A stretch of DNA of 64,000 nt. Source: Rhizophagus prolifer (taxonomy: Eukaryota > Glomeromycota > Glomeromycetes > Glomerales > Glomeraceae). A program made the translations under genes and the position numbers. Shown in pieces: positions 1 to 8,330 of this stretch. Under the pieces are notes generated by a model. The model was not told where the DNA came from. It was given only the letters and a program-made list of their open reading frames with translations, and did not search any database. The stretch covers positions 171,027-235,026 of the forward strand of contig NQWY01033934.1 in the NCBI GenBank assembly GCA_019425655.1, in the 5' to 3' direction. Each line of letters begins with the position of its first letter. Position 1 is the stretch's first letter.

Positions 1-287
1 AAGAAACAGTGGCGACATGGATGATGGAGCGTATGTGGTCAAAACGTCGAATTCTTGAGGTCTATATGAACTCTGTTGAATTTGGGAAACATTTATATGG
101 TGTTGAAGCTGCTGCCCAATATTATTATGGTAAAAGTGCTAAAAACCTAACACGCGAACAAGCTGCTTTTTTAGCCGCGTTATTGCCTGATCCAAAATAT
201 TATCAAGATCACCGTAATGATCATAAACTACAATATCGAAAGCGCGTTATTTTACGTTATATGAATAGCACCCAGATTCCTGAATAA
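1..287 (+). CDS. mtgA: Monofunctional peptidoglycan glycosyltransferase, C-terminal part
   Basis: Only the last ~94 codons are in the window; the frame is open to the left edge, so the gene starts upstream. The visible part carries glycosyltransferase family 51 motifs: a [15 protein letters not shown] stretch followed by [17 protein letters not shown] and [16 protein letters not shown]. The family polymerises lipid II into glycan strands at the inner membrane. The protein ends soon after the GT51 fold with no transpeptidase domain, which fits the monofunctional MtgA type rather than a bifunctional PBP1. The N-terminal membrane anchor and the catalytic glutamate lie outside the window. Confidence 0.88.
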   Translation, partial: ETVATWMMERMWSKRRILEVYMNSVEFGKHLYGVEAAAQYYYGKSAKNLTREQAAFLAALLPDPKYYQDHRNDHKLQYRKRVILRYMNSTQIPE

Positions 288-391
288 CTCTGTCTTAAAG
301 ATGTGTTATTTTTTTAGTTTTTATCAAATTGACATAATTTTGCAGCATACTATTTTGCAGAGATTTTGGTTGGAAAGAGATTAAGTTAGAC

Positions 392-2470
392 ATGAATACA
401 GCGATTACAGCAACGACCCCAACAGAATATAGTTATAACGACCGCTATATTAATCGTGAATTGTCTATTCTTGACTTTCATTTGCGCGTATTGGAACAGG
501 CAGTCGACCCTTTACATCCATTACTTGAACGAATGAATTTCTTGCTTATTTTTTCACGTAATTTAGATGAGTTTTTTGAAATTCGTGTAGCTGGTGTCAT
601 GGAGCAATATGCTCTAGGCAATGAAAGTCGAAGTCCAGATGGTTTAACGCCAAGACAAGTCTTACAAAAAATCTCTGAGACTGCTCATGCTGCAATTGAA
701 CGTCAATATCGTATTTTAAATGAAGAAATCTTGCCTAAACTCCGTGAAGAAGACATTTGTTTCTTGCGTCGTGGGGAGTTAACACCAGCTCAATCAGCTT
801 GGGTTAAAAAATATTTTCAGGAACAAGTTGCGCCTGTTCTAACACCAATTAGTCTAGATCCAGCTCATCCATTTCCGCGTTTAGTCAATAAAAGCCTGAA
901 CTTTATTGTGACCTTAGAAGGTAAAGATGCATTTGGTCGTCAAATTGATTTAGCCGTTGTACCAGCACCACGCTCATTGCCTCGGGTTGTACGATTACCA
1001 GATGAGTTGACAGGCGGTAAAGAGCATCATGTCATGCTGTCTGCCATTATTCATGAACATGTATCAGACTTGTTCCCAGGCATGACAGCAACGGGTTGTT
1101 ACCAATTCCGTGTAACCCGTAATGCCGATTTGGCGCTTAATGAAGACGTTGAAGATTTAGCTAAAGCTTTAAAAGGTGAGTTAAGTTCACGCCGATTTGG
1201 TCGTGCAGTTCGCTTAGAAGTGACTCATAACTGTCCACAGCATATTTATGAATATTTATTAGAAGAATTCGATTTAACCGATGAGCAACTATACAAAGTT
1301 GATGGTCCTGTAAACTTGGCTCGTCTGGTTTCAAACTTTAAACGTCCTCATTTGCGTTATGACTCGCATACACCGGTCGTACCAAAAGTATTTAAAAAGA
1401 CTGAGAGTATTTTCTCGGCTATGCAAAAGCAGGATATTTTGCTTCATCACCCATTTGAATCTTTTGCTCCAGTTATTCAGTTACTCCGCGAAGCAGCACG
1501 TGATCCACAAGTACTTGCAATTAAACAAACGCTTTACCGTAGTGGTGTTGATTCGGAAATTGTACAAGTCTTGGCTGAAGCTGCACGTAATGGAAAAGAA
1601 GTAACGGCAGTTATTGAGTTACGTGCCCGTTTTGATGAAGAATCAAACATTGAAGTGGCAAATGTGCTTCAAGAAGCAGGAGCGGTAGTCGTTTATGGCA
1701 TTGTGGGTTATAAAACGCATGCCAAAATGATTATGGTAGTACGCCGTGAAAATAATAAATTGGTACGTTATGTTCATTTAGGAACAGGTAACTACCATGC
1801 GATGAATGCCCGTATTTATACCGATTATGGTCTTATGACGACCGATAAAGACTTATGTGAAGACGTACATCGTATCTTCCAAGAGTTAACAGGTATGGGC
1901 AAAATGGCAAAACTGAAAAAGTTGCTCCATGCACCTTTTACTTTGCATGCTCAGCTCATCAACTTTATTGATGAAGAAATTGCAAATGCAAAGGCTGGTC
2001 GTAAAGCCCAAATTATTGTGAAAGTAAATGCTTTAACTGAAGTTCAATTAATCAATAAATTGTATGAAGCTTCTCAAGCAGGGGTGCAGGTAGATCTCAT
2101 TATTCGTTCTATTTGCTGCTTACGTCCAGGATTACCGAATTTATCGGAAAACATTCGAGTACGTTCAATCGTAGGGCGCTTCCTTGAGCATACGCGTGTT
2201 TATTACTTTAGTAATAACGGCGATGCACGTATTTACTGTTCAAGTGCAGACTGGATGGATCGTAACCTATTTAATCGTGTTGAAGCATGTTTCCCAATTG
2301 AAGACCCAGCATTGAAGAAACGAATTTATCAACAAGGTCTTCTTAATTATTTGCAAGATAATCAGCAAGCTTGGTTATTACAAGGTGATGGTACTTGGGT
2401 TCGTGCCCAACCTGCTGAAGGTGAAAAATTGCATAATGCTCAAAGGGAATTATTAGAAACATTTAAATAA
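392..2470 (+). CDS. ppk1: Polyphosphate kinase 1
   Basis: The 692-aa product matches the usual PPK1 length. PPK1 reversibly transfers the ATP gamma-phosphate onto inorganic polyphosphate. The N-terminal domain opens with [20 protein letters not shown], typical of the family. Two histidines expected in the active site are visible: His462 in [10 protein letters not shown] (the phosphorylated histidine by analogy with the E. coli enzyme) and His600 in [11 protein letters not shown]. The start is the first ATG of the frame. The gene stands alone, with no ppx beside it, and is closed by a rho-independent terminator. Polyphosphate affects stress survival and motility in related bacteria; that role is not visible here. 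Confidence 0.97.
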   Translation: MNTAITATTPTEYSYNDRYINRELSILDFHLRVLEQAVDPLHPLLERMNFLLIFSRNLDEFFEIRVAGVMEQYALGNESRSPDGLTPRQVLQKISETAHAAIERQYRILNEEILPKLREEDICFLRRGELTPAQSAWVKKYFQEQVAPVLTPISLDPAHPFPRLVNKSLNFIVTLEGKDAFGRQIDLAVVPAPRSLPRVVRLPDELTGGKEHHVMLSAIIHEHVSDLFPGMTATGCYQFRVTRNADLALNEDVEDLAKALKGELSSRRFGRAVRLEVTHNCPQHIYEYLLEEFDLTDEQLYKVDGPVNLARLVSNFKRPHLRYDSHTPVVPKVFKKTESIFSAMQKQDILLHHPFESFAPVIQLLREAARDPQVLAIKQTLYRSGVDSEIVQVLAEAARNGKEVTAVIELRARFDEESNIEVANVLQEAGAVVVYGIVGYKTHAKMIMVVRRENNKLVRYVHLGTGNYHAMNARIYTDYGLMTTDKDLCEDVHRIFQELTGMGKMAKLKKLLHAPFTLHAQLINFIDEEIANAKAGRKAQIIVKVNALTEVQLINKLYEASQAGVQVDLIIRSICCLRPGLPNLSENIRVRSIVGRFLEHTRVYYFSNNGDARIYCSSADWMDRNLFNRVEACFPIEDPALKKRIYQQGLLNYLQDNQQAWLLQGDGTWVRAQPAEGEKLHNAQRELLETFK

Positions 2471-2483
2471 AACTTAATATTAG

Positions 2484-2509
2484 AAAACCGACTTTATGTC
2501 GGTTTTTTT
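2484..2509 (+). terminator. Rho-independent terminator after ppk1
   Basis: AAACCGAC and GTCGGTTT form an 8-bp stem around a short TTTAT loop, followed by a run of T. It lies 14 bp after the ppk1 stop. Confidence 0.85.
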
Positions 2510-2708
2510 AATTATATGAAATTCAAAGTATTTTAGTCTGAATACTTAAATGGTTGCAGGATATACAATAATAATTTGAATTAACGCAAGATGTTTAAAA
2601 AATATGTGATTCTTTGCATAAAACTTTGAATATTAAAAATATACAAATCACGAGAAATCTACTTTAATACGCCGCATTAAATATACTTAACTTTGGTAAG
2701 TGAATAAT

Positions 2709-3299
2709 ATGCAATGCTTTATTAAAAGTTTATTTATTAGAATATTTTTAGGGGTAATGCCAGTGACTGCTTATGCAGATCAAAAGTGCTATGGAGATAT
2801 TATTGTATTTCATAAATATGATGATCAAATGATATATCCCTATTTTTTACAGCCGCCTAGAGAAAAAAATAAGAAGAATGAAATACAAAATAAATCTATA
2901 AGCATTCAAAAAAGAAAAACGACTCAAGATGAGCAGTTAGCACAAAAGAAGGCCGAAGAGACTCAATCAAAAAAAATAGAAGAAAAGAAAACTCTTGAGA
3001 ATAAAAAACAGCTTGATGCAGCAGTGGCTAAAGAAATTTTAGAAAATGGTGAAAAAAAATGGATGGTACAAGTTGCATTAGCGCCTAATCAAAATAAAGC
3101 AAATATGCTCCAGTCACAATTGCACGCTAAAGGATATAAGGTTGTGACTAGTCCAACTACAAAAGGAATACGGGTCATGATAGATCCAGCCAATGATTAT
3201 GCGATTGCACAAATCATTCGAGAAAAAATCATTTCAGATGAGAATTTAGATTTGAAATCAGCTTGGGTTTTCAAATGGGCATCTTTAACAGCGCAGTAA
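2709..3299 (+). CDS. Secreted SPOR-domain protein
   Basis: A 196-aa protein with an N-terminal hydrophobic segment ending VTAYA that looks like a cleavable signal peptide. A Lys/Glu/Gln-rich, probably coiled or disordered, segment follows (about residues 50-115). The C-terminal ~75 residues fit a SPOR domain: KKWMVQVALAPNQNKANML, then a GYKVVTS strand and a final SAWVFKW. SPOR domains bind denuded glycan strands at division sites, so a periplasmic cell-wall role is likely, but no specific function can be named. ATG at 2709 is preferred over GTG at 2700 because GGTAAG sits 8 bp upstream of it. The gene is AT-rich and stands alone between two terminators. Confidence 0.7.
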   Translation: MQCFIKSLFIRIFLGVMPVTAYADQKCYGDIIVFHKYDDQMIYPYFLQPPREKNKKNEIQNKSISIQKRKTTQDEQLAQKKAEETQSKKIEEKKTLENKKQLDAAVAKEILENGEKKWMVQVALAPNQNKANMLQSQLHAKGYKVVTSPTTKGIRVMIDPANDYAIAQIIREKIISDENLDLKSAWVFKWASLTAQ

Positions 3300-3303
3300 A
3301 AGA

Positions 3304-3330
3304 AAAAGGAGTCCGAAGACTCCTTTTTTT
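3304..3330. terminator. Bidirectional terminator between the SPOR gene and oxyR
   Basis: AAAAGGAGTC and GACTCCTTTT form a 10-bp stem with a CGAA tetraloop, with A-rich and T-rich flanks. It can end both the plus-strand SPOR gene and minus-strand oxyR. The oxyR stop codon touches the T-run. Confidence 0.85.
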
Positions 3331-4237
3331 ATTCATGTAAATTTGTTGTGATTTTCTGCATGATTTGCAGGAGTACATCAAATTCGCTTTGTAGTGGTGT
3401 ACTTTTACGTGTAACGAGTGCCAGAGTACGACTTGGTGCATCTTCAATTGGTTTTGCAGTAATCTGATCATTAAACTTGATCATACTATTTTCAATTGCG
3501 ATTTCTGGTAAAAGCGTAAAACCTAAATTAGAAGACACCATCTCAACTAAGGTAGGTAATGAACTTGCTTTTAAACGGTTATCGTTTTTACGCTCACCAA
3601 TTGGACACGCACTTAATACGTGGTCACGTAAGCAATGGCCTTCTTCAAGTAAAATCAGTCGTGACAAATCGAGGTCATCTAGAGAGTTTGCTTGAAGCGC
3701 ATTTGTATCTTGTTTACTGCAAACGAGATACAAATTTTCTTTTGAAATTTCAGCTACTTTTAGACTTCTTGTGTCAAAAGGTAGTGCAAGAACGATCATG
3801 TCCAAATTACCATGCTCTAATCGCTCTACAATTTTCTCGCTTTGAGCTTCATGTAAATGCAACTGAATTTTTGGTAATTGGTGATGCACTTCATCAAGTA
3901 ACCGTGTCAGGATAAAAGGTGCAATGGTTGGAATAACACCCAAATGAAGATCACCAGTTAATGGTTCACTCATTTCACGGCTTAAACGCATTAAATCCTG
4001 AGCATCTGCTAGCAATACACGGGCTCGAGCAACGACTTGCTCACCTAATGGCGTTAAACGCACATTCTGACGGTCACGTTCAACCAGAACGCCACCTAGT
4101 AGCCTTTCTAGCTCCATAATGCCGCCCGATAAAGTCGATTGGGTAACAAAAGAGCGACGTGCTGCTTCAGTAAAATGCAAAGTTTCCGACAACGTAACTA
4201 AATATGATAGCTGTCTTAATGAGGGTAATGCAGCCAT
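3329..4237 (-). CDS. oxyR: Hydrogen-peroxide-sensing LysR regulator OxyR
   Basis: A 302-aa LysR-type regulator with an N-terminal winged helix-turn-helix (HFTEAARRSFVTQSTLSGGI) and a C-terminal effector domain. The diagnostic redox pair is present: Cys202 and Cys211 in GHCLRDHVLSAC, nine residues apart as in E. coli OxyR (199/208). Disulfide formation between them would switch the protein to an activator of peroxide-defence genes. It is the last gene of the rubA-rubB-estB-oxyR run and starts 7 bp after the estB stop, so it is probably cotranscribed. An AGGA ribosome-binding site precedes the ATG. No katG or ahpC is adjacent. Confidence 0.94.
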   Translation of the reverse strand: MAALPSLRQLSYLVTLSETLHFTEAARRSFVTQSTLSGGIMELERLLGGVLVERDRQNVRLTPLGEQVVARARVLLADAQDLMRLSREMSEPLTGDLHLGVIPTIAPFILTRLLDEVHHQLPKIQLHLHEAQSEKIVERLEHGNLDMIVLALPFDTRSLKVAEISKENLYLVCSKQDTNALQANSLDDLDLSRLILLEEGHCLRDHVLSACPIGERKNDNRLKASSLPTLVEMVSSNLGFTLLPEIAIENSMIKFNDQITAKPIEDAPSRTLALVTRKSTPLQSEFDVLLQIMQKITTNLHE

Positions 4238-4243
4238 AGTGTC

Positions 4244-5197
4244 CTAGTATGATGATTTAAAATGATGCGCAAATAAACCGCTAAGCTGTGGAATAAAATG
4301 GGCAGGGATATCATGCCCCATTCCATCAATTAATTCAAACTTAGCACCGGAAATTGCTTTTGCAACAGCCTTACCGTGGCTCGGTGGAAGTAAGCGATCA
4401 CGAGAGCCATGTAAGACTATTGTGGGTTGCTTAATTTCACGGTCCAGTTGCAGTAAGGAACCTGTACATAATATTGCTAAAAACTGTTGAAGTACACCAG
4501 CAGGATAATAGCTACGTTGATAAAGTTTTCGTGCGGTTTGAACGGCTTCAATATGGTTAATATAACCAGGAGAACCAATTAACTGGAATAATTTTAAGCT
4601 GTGATTAACAATCCCTTCTTCATCACGTGATTCTGGTTTGCCAATCAAACTTAAAAGTTGTTTAGGAAACGGTGGGGGTAAAAACGGTTGATTGTTACTT
4701 GTAAACATCAAACCTAACTTTTCTACTTTTTCTGGATATTTTGCAGCAAGAATTTGGGCAATCATACCGCCCATTGATGCACCGACTACATGAGTCTTAC
4801 TTACGCCTAAACGGTCAAGAAGCATCGAGACGTCGTCAGCCATATCATACAATGTATAAGGTGCGCCCTGATTACTTAACCCTAAAGCAAAACGTCCCAT
4901 CAACTTCATGGTATTTAAACGTTTACCCTGATGACGAACTTTTGAAGAAAGGCCAATATCACGGTTATCAAAACGAATAACACGAAAACCTTGATCAATG
5001 AGCGATTTACAGAAAAAGTCCGGCCAAAATAGCATTTGAGCACCTAAGCCCATAATCAGCAAAATGGTCGGGTGTTCTGGTTTTCCACCTACTTCTACAT
5101 GCAATTCAATACCGTTGCCTAAGTTGACTTTGGTTTCCTGCATAAAAGGAGTGTAGGGTGAAATACTAAATTGTAAGGCGCTATTCATGTTATTCAT
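4244..5197 (-). CDS. estB: Alpha/beta-fold hydrolase/esterase of the rub operon
   Basis: A 317-aa alpha/beta hydrolase. It has an ILLIMGLGAQ oxyanion-hole region, the nucleophile elbow GASMGG (Ser of G-x-S-x-G), an acid in HGSRDRLLPP, and a late histidine in GMGHDIP. These make a complete Ser-Asp-His triad, so esterase activity is likely; the natural substrate is unknown. Position and order match the estB gene described in the Acinetobacter rubAB-estB-oxyR operon. The start is ambiguous: ATG at 5197 or ATG at 5188, the latter having AAGG at better spacing. A perfect 10-bp hairpin lies just upstream. Confidence 0.85.
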   Translation of the reverse strand: MNNMNSALQFSISPYTPFMQETKVNLGNGIELHVEVGGKPEHPTILLIMGLGAQMLFWPDFFCKSLIDQGFRVIRFDNRDIGLSSKVRHQGKRLNTMKLMGRFALGLSNQGAPYTLYDMADDVSMLLDRLGVSKTHVVGASMGGMIAQILAAKYPEKVEKLGLMFTSNNQPFLPPPFPKQLLSLIGKPESRDEEGIVNHSLKLFQLIGSPGYINHIEAVQTARKLYQRSYYPAGVLQQFLAILCTGSLLQLDREIKQPTIVLHGSRDRLLPPSHGKAVAKAISGAKFELIDGMGHDIPAHFIPQLSGLFAHHFKSSY

Positions 5198-5204
5198 ACC
5201 TTAA

Positions 5205-5230
5205 AGGAATACTCTTTAACGAGTATTCCT
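5205..5230 (-). other. Perfect intercistronic hairpin between rubB and estB
   Basis: AGGAATACTC and GAGTATTCCT are exact complements around a 6-nt loop. The minus-strand 3' flank is TTTAAGG, not a long T-run, so it is a weak terminator at best. It could also stabilise or process the rubB mRNA, or affect estB initiation 8 bp away. Confidence 0.6.
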
Positions 5231-5240
5231 AATTTAAACT

Positions 5241-6422
5241 TTATGCTTGGGCAGGAATAAGATCTGGAACAAGCTTAGTTAAAGTTAAACGTTGCTTGCC
5301 TGCTGTCGCACCTAACAATACGAAACCACGTAATGTTCCATCATTATCAAGTGCTTTGGCAAGCATACCATCGTCGAATTCTTCAGTTTCCCAATTTACA
5401 TCGACATCAACTGGTGCCGGTAAAACTGTAAGTGGTACAGCCGGGGTTTTTACCGCAACTGGCATTGCAGGGTAATGTACATTTGTCTGTTGGCCGCTTA
5501 ATGTTTTTGCTAGAGCACGCGCTTGCTGCATAATTGGCATTACATAAGGAAGCAGGGTACCGTTCACTTCTGCACAGTCACCAATCGCATAAATATCTGC
5601 TTGATTCGTTTCAAGCAAGCTATTGGTAATTACACCACGGCTGGTTTGAATATTTGCGCTTTGAGCAAGAGAAATATTTGGTTGCAGGCCGATTGCTGAA
5701 AGTACGATATCAGCAACTAAAGTTTGACCATTTGCTAATGTAACTGCGTAATCTTCCCCGTTATTGATTTTACTTACTTTTTCAACGGTTGTGCCTAATG
5801 CAAATTTAACCCCAGCTTCTTCAAGATTTTCTTGGAAAGCTGAAGCAATGTGTGACGGTAATAAACGACCCAATGGTTGAGGCGCTAAATCAATTACCGT
5901 TACATCATATTCACTATGAAGTAAGTCATTGGCAAATTCACAACCAATTAAACCAGCACCCAAAATTACAACACGTTTATCTTTACGTTGAGCAAGGTTT
6001 TCGCGGAAGGTACGATAGTCAATTAGTGAGTTCACTACATGAATGTCATCACTGCCATCTCCTGCAATTGCAAGACGAATCGGGTTGGCACCAATAGCCA
6101 AAATTAATTTTGAATAGGGTTGTTGAGAAACAACACCATCTTTTTCCAGAACAAGCTCATGACGCTCAGCTAAAATTTCTTTCACCCATGTAAAAGGTTC
6201 AATACGCATATTGAGCTGTGCACTCATTTTTGCGGCATCACCTAACGGAATTTGCTCTGGTGCTTTTTTACCTGCAAAGGCATTAGATAACGTTGGTTTT
6301 GCATAGTTCACCGCATCATCCGCACAAATCATCACAAGTTCTTGCTCTGGGTTAAGCTTACGGAACTCACGTGCTAAGGTATAACCCGCCATGCCTGATC
6401 CGATAATGACGATTGGATGCAT
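5241..6422 (-). CDS. rubB: Rubredoxin-NAD(+) reductase
   Basis: A 393-aa FAD/NAD-dependent oxidoreductase. The N-terminal FAD-binding Rossmann motif is IIGSGMAGYTLAREF. A second dinucleotide motif, VVILGAGLIGCEFANDL, near residue 150 binds NAD(P)H, and the late IYAIGDCAE motif contacts FAD. It passes electrons from NADH to rubredoxin, which supplies the membrane alkane hydroxylase; no alkB gene is in this window. GGAG lies 8 bp before the ATG. It follows rubA, with a terminator-like hairpin in the ~90-bp gap. Identity is strong from sequence plus neighbours. Confidence 0.93.
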   Translation of the reverse strand: MHPIVIIGSGMAGYTLAREFRKLNPEQELVMICADDAVNYAKPTLSNAFAGKKAPEQIPLGDAAKMSAQLNMRIEPFTWVKEILAERHELVLEKDGVVSQQPYSKLILAIGANPIRLAIAGDGSDDIHVVNSLIDYRTFRENLAQRKDKRVVILGAGLIGCEFANDLLHSEYDVTVIDLAPQPLGRLLPSHIASAFQENLEEAGVKFALGTTVEKVSKINNGEDYAVTLANGQTLVADIVLSAIGLQPNISLAQSANIQTSRGVITNSLLETNQADIYAIGDCAEVNGTLLPYVMPIMQQARALAKTLSGQQTNVHYPAMPVAVKTPAVPLTVLPAPVDVDVNWETEEFDDGMLAKALDNDGTLRGFVLLGATAGKQRLTLTKLVPDLIPAQA

Positions 6423-6474
6423 TTTTTTCTCCAGAATTAGAATTGTTCATTTAATACGGTGATTGGTGATATAT

Positions 6475-6503
6475 AAAAAAGACCATGTAAATCATGGCCT
6501 TTT
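6475..6503 (-). terminator. Terminator-like hairpin between rubA and rubB
   Basis: Read on the minus strand, AAAGGCCATG pairs with CATGGTCTTT (one G-U pair) across a 5-nt ATTTA loop and is followed at once by a T-run. This is a well-formed intrinsic terminator inside the presumed operon. It may attenuate rubB relative to rubA. Confidence 0.7.
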
Positions 6504-6514
6504 CATTTAAGACA

Positions 6515-6679
6515 TTAGATTTCGATCATTTCAAAGTCAGCTTTTGAAACGCCACAATCAGGGCAAGTCCAATCATCAGGGATATCTTCCCATTTTGTTC
6601 CAGCTGCAATGCCGTCTTGTGGCCAACCTTCTGCTTCATCGTAAATCCATCCACAAACGATACATTGATATTTTTTCAT
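6515..6679 (-). CDS. rubA: Rubredoxin
   Basis: A 54-aa rubredoxin carrying one Fe(Cys)4 centre. The four ligands are Cys6 and Cys9 in CIVCG and Cys39 and Cys42 in CPDCG. The aromatic core residues of the fold (Tyr4, Tyr13, Trp30, Trp37) are visible. It carries electrons from RubB to the alkane monooxygenase. The frame extends 10 codons further upstream, but the ATG at 6679 has GGAGAG at proper spacing and yields the standard rubredoxin N-terminus MKKYQC, so it is the start chosen. First gene of the rub operon. Confidence 0.95.
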   Translation of the reverse strand: MKKYQCIVCGWIYDEAEGWPQDGIAAGTKWEDIPDDWTCPDCGVSKADFEMIEI

Positions 6680-7121
6680 GAGACTCTCCGCACTGATAAG
6701 TTTGCTCAAAGCTGCCTTTCAGTAAAACTATTCCATCTATTAATAATGTAACTACGATCCGTTCAATAATAACTAATGTAGCTTTGATCGGGTATCAAAT
6801 TTTTACGCAGTTCTACATTTAAAGTAAAGCACATAAGGGAGTTTAATCATTCGTAAGCAAAGATGAATGGCATATCGAGACAAATAACTGGTTATTTAGG
6901 CAAAACTTCAACATAAACACATAATAAATCATATTTTTTTATTCACTTATTAATCTAATAAGGTTTTAAGTGATATGAAGGGTTACAAAAAGAACAAAGC
7001 ATTTATATAAATAAAGTTCTTAAAAACATAAGCTGATTAATAAATAGACAGATAAATTGATATTTATATAAAGCGATAAAGTTTGTTGAATACTTGAGTA
7101 ACAGAGATAAGGAAGTTGAGT
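6680..7121. other. Intergenic region upstream of rubA and of the SRPBCC gene
   Basis: About 440 bp of AT-rich DNA between divergent genes, with no credible ORF. It must hold the rub operon promoter. Two similar stretches, AATGTAACTACGATCCG at 6745 and AATGTAGCTTTGATCGG at 6775, repeat with a 30-bp period and could be regulatory sites for rubA. Nothing else recognisable. Confidence 0.5.
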
Positions 7122-7562
7122 ATGGAAATTCTAGTATATGAAGTAGAGATTAACGCGCCTATAGAAAAAGTATGGAACGTACTCTGGAATAGCGAGACAT
7201 ATAATGCGTGGACGAAATTCTTTGCGCTGGATTCTTCAATGCGCACTGACTGGAAAATTGGTGGTAAAACATATTTTCTAGACGGAGAAGGAAATGGAAT
7301 GGTTTCGACCATTGAAGAAATGAACAAGCCTGAAGTGCTAATTTTTAAACATTTAGGAATGATTAAAGAGGGTAAGGAAGACTTAGAAAGTGAAGAGGTG
7401 AAGGGCTGGAGTGGTTCGCTAGAAAAATATTTTTTAAGCCAAAATGGGAATACTACAACTTTAAAAGTTGAATTGGCCACCTTACCTGAATATATCGGTA
7501 TGTTAAAAAGTGGCTTTATTCAAGGTTTTGAGGTTGTCAAACATATTGCTGAAGGGAGCTAG
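7122..7562 (+). CDS. SRPBCC (START-like/AHSA1-type) domain protein
   Basis: A 146-aa single-domain protein of the SRPBCC fold. It has the typical opening EVEINAPIEKVWNVLWN, a DWKIGGKTYF strand, and a C-terminal helix near GMLKSGFIQGFEVVKHI. Such proteins bind hydrophobic ligands in a deep pocket; the ligand cannot be read from sequence. ATG at 7122 is chosen over an in-frame TTG at 7116 because GGAAG lies 6 bp upstream. The gene converges on the next one with a 4-bp overlap of their ends. Confidence 0.75.
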   Translation: MEILVYEVEINAPIEKVWNVLWNSETYNAWTKFFALDSSMRTDWKIGGKTYFLDGEGNGMVSTIEEMNKPEVLIFKHLGMIKEGKEDLESEEVKGWSGSLEKYFLSQNGNTTTLKVELATLPEYIGMLKSGFIQGFEVVKHIAEGS

Positions 7563-8074
7563 TTCATCTTACTCAGTTCGTTGTTTAGGCAAAGTATTTT
7601 TTTATGAATTTTAGAAATCAGATCATTGAGACGAGAAGGATAAGCAAGACGATGATGGCCTCCGTCATATGTTTCTACTGTCATATAAGGTGAAAGCTTT
7701 TCCTGTACTTGATACATATCAAGTTGCTCGTCTCCTAACTCTAAATAAGCCATTTTAGGATGAGAGTGATCAAGATCCTCATCACAAAGGTGAGGGTAAT
7801 CATTACGAAAACTAGGATTAAGGCTTGGGTTAGCAACAATCACCGCTAATTTATGTTGAGCGGCTGTTTTCAATGCCCAGTAGCCGCCAAGACTATGTCC
7901 AACCAATAAGTCAGGTTTAATTGTTTCGATCGCTTGGTGATAAAAATCTTTAACTGAAGAGTAGCTTAGGTTTCGATAATCAACATCAATACAAAATTTT
8001 TCAGGATGCAAGATGGCATGGAACTTTGTTGATTCACGAGAAGAATCCAAGCCATGTAAAAATAGAATTTTCAT
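7559..8074 (-). CDS. YqiA/UPF0227-like alpha/beta hydrolase
   Basis: A 171-aa compact alpha/beta hydrolase. It begins MKILFLHGLDSS, has the nucleophile elbow GHSLGG (Ser in LLVGHSLGGYWA), and ends with a GGHHRLAYP segment that supplies the catalytic histidine. Length and motifs fit the small YqiA/YcfP esterase family. The start ATG is directly followed by the conserved N-terminal strand. The neighbours (SRPBCC protein, lysS) give no clue to the substrate. Confidence 0.75.
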   Translation of the reverse strand: MKILFLHGLDSSRESTKFHAILHPEKFCIDVDYRNLSYSSVKDFYHQAIETIKPDLLVGHSLGGYWALKTAAQHKLAVIVANPSLNPSFRNDYPHLCDEDLDHSHPKMAYLELGDEQLDMYQVQEKLSPYMTVETYDGGHHRLAYPSRLNDLISKIHKKILCLNNELSKMN

Positions 8075-8330
8075 TATTTACTACACAATCTCATGGATAA
8101 AATAAAAGGCAAAAAAAGCCTTTTAATATCGAGGTCATTTGGATTTTTTTATATTTTACTTAAAGCAAAAAAAAATGATCTTAGCGATTGGTCTAAGTAA
8201 TTTTCGTCATTGAATACTGATTTAGTGTGAGTGGTTTGACTTTTTTCATTTTTGTTTTGTTGAAATCTTTCGAAAAACTCCCGCAATCTGTTAGGATATA
8301 GCACTTAATTTTTACTTAATCGAGGCAGAG

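Noticed and set aside
7064-7480. Minus-strand frame of 138 codons opposite the SRPBCC gene
   Set aside because: The plus-strand frame has a clear family fold and ribosome-binding site; the antisense chain is Ser/Phe-rich without recognisable motifs.
8104-8127. AAAAGGC/GCCTTTT hairpin between the YqiA-like gene and lysS as a terminator
   Set aside because: It lies in a divergent promoter region with no gene ending there. The loop is all A and the stem short; no transcript to terminate could be named.
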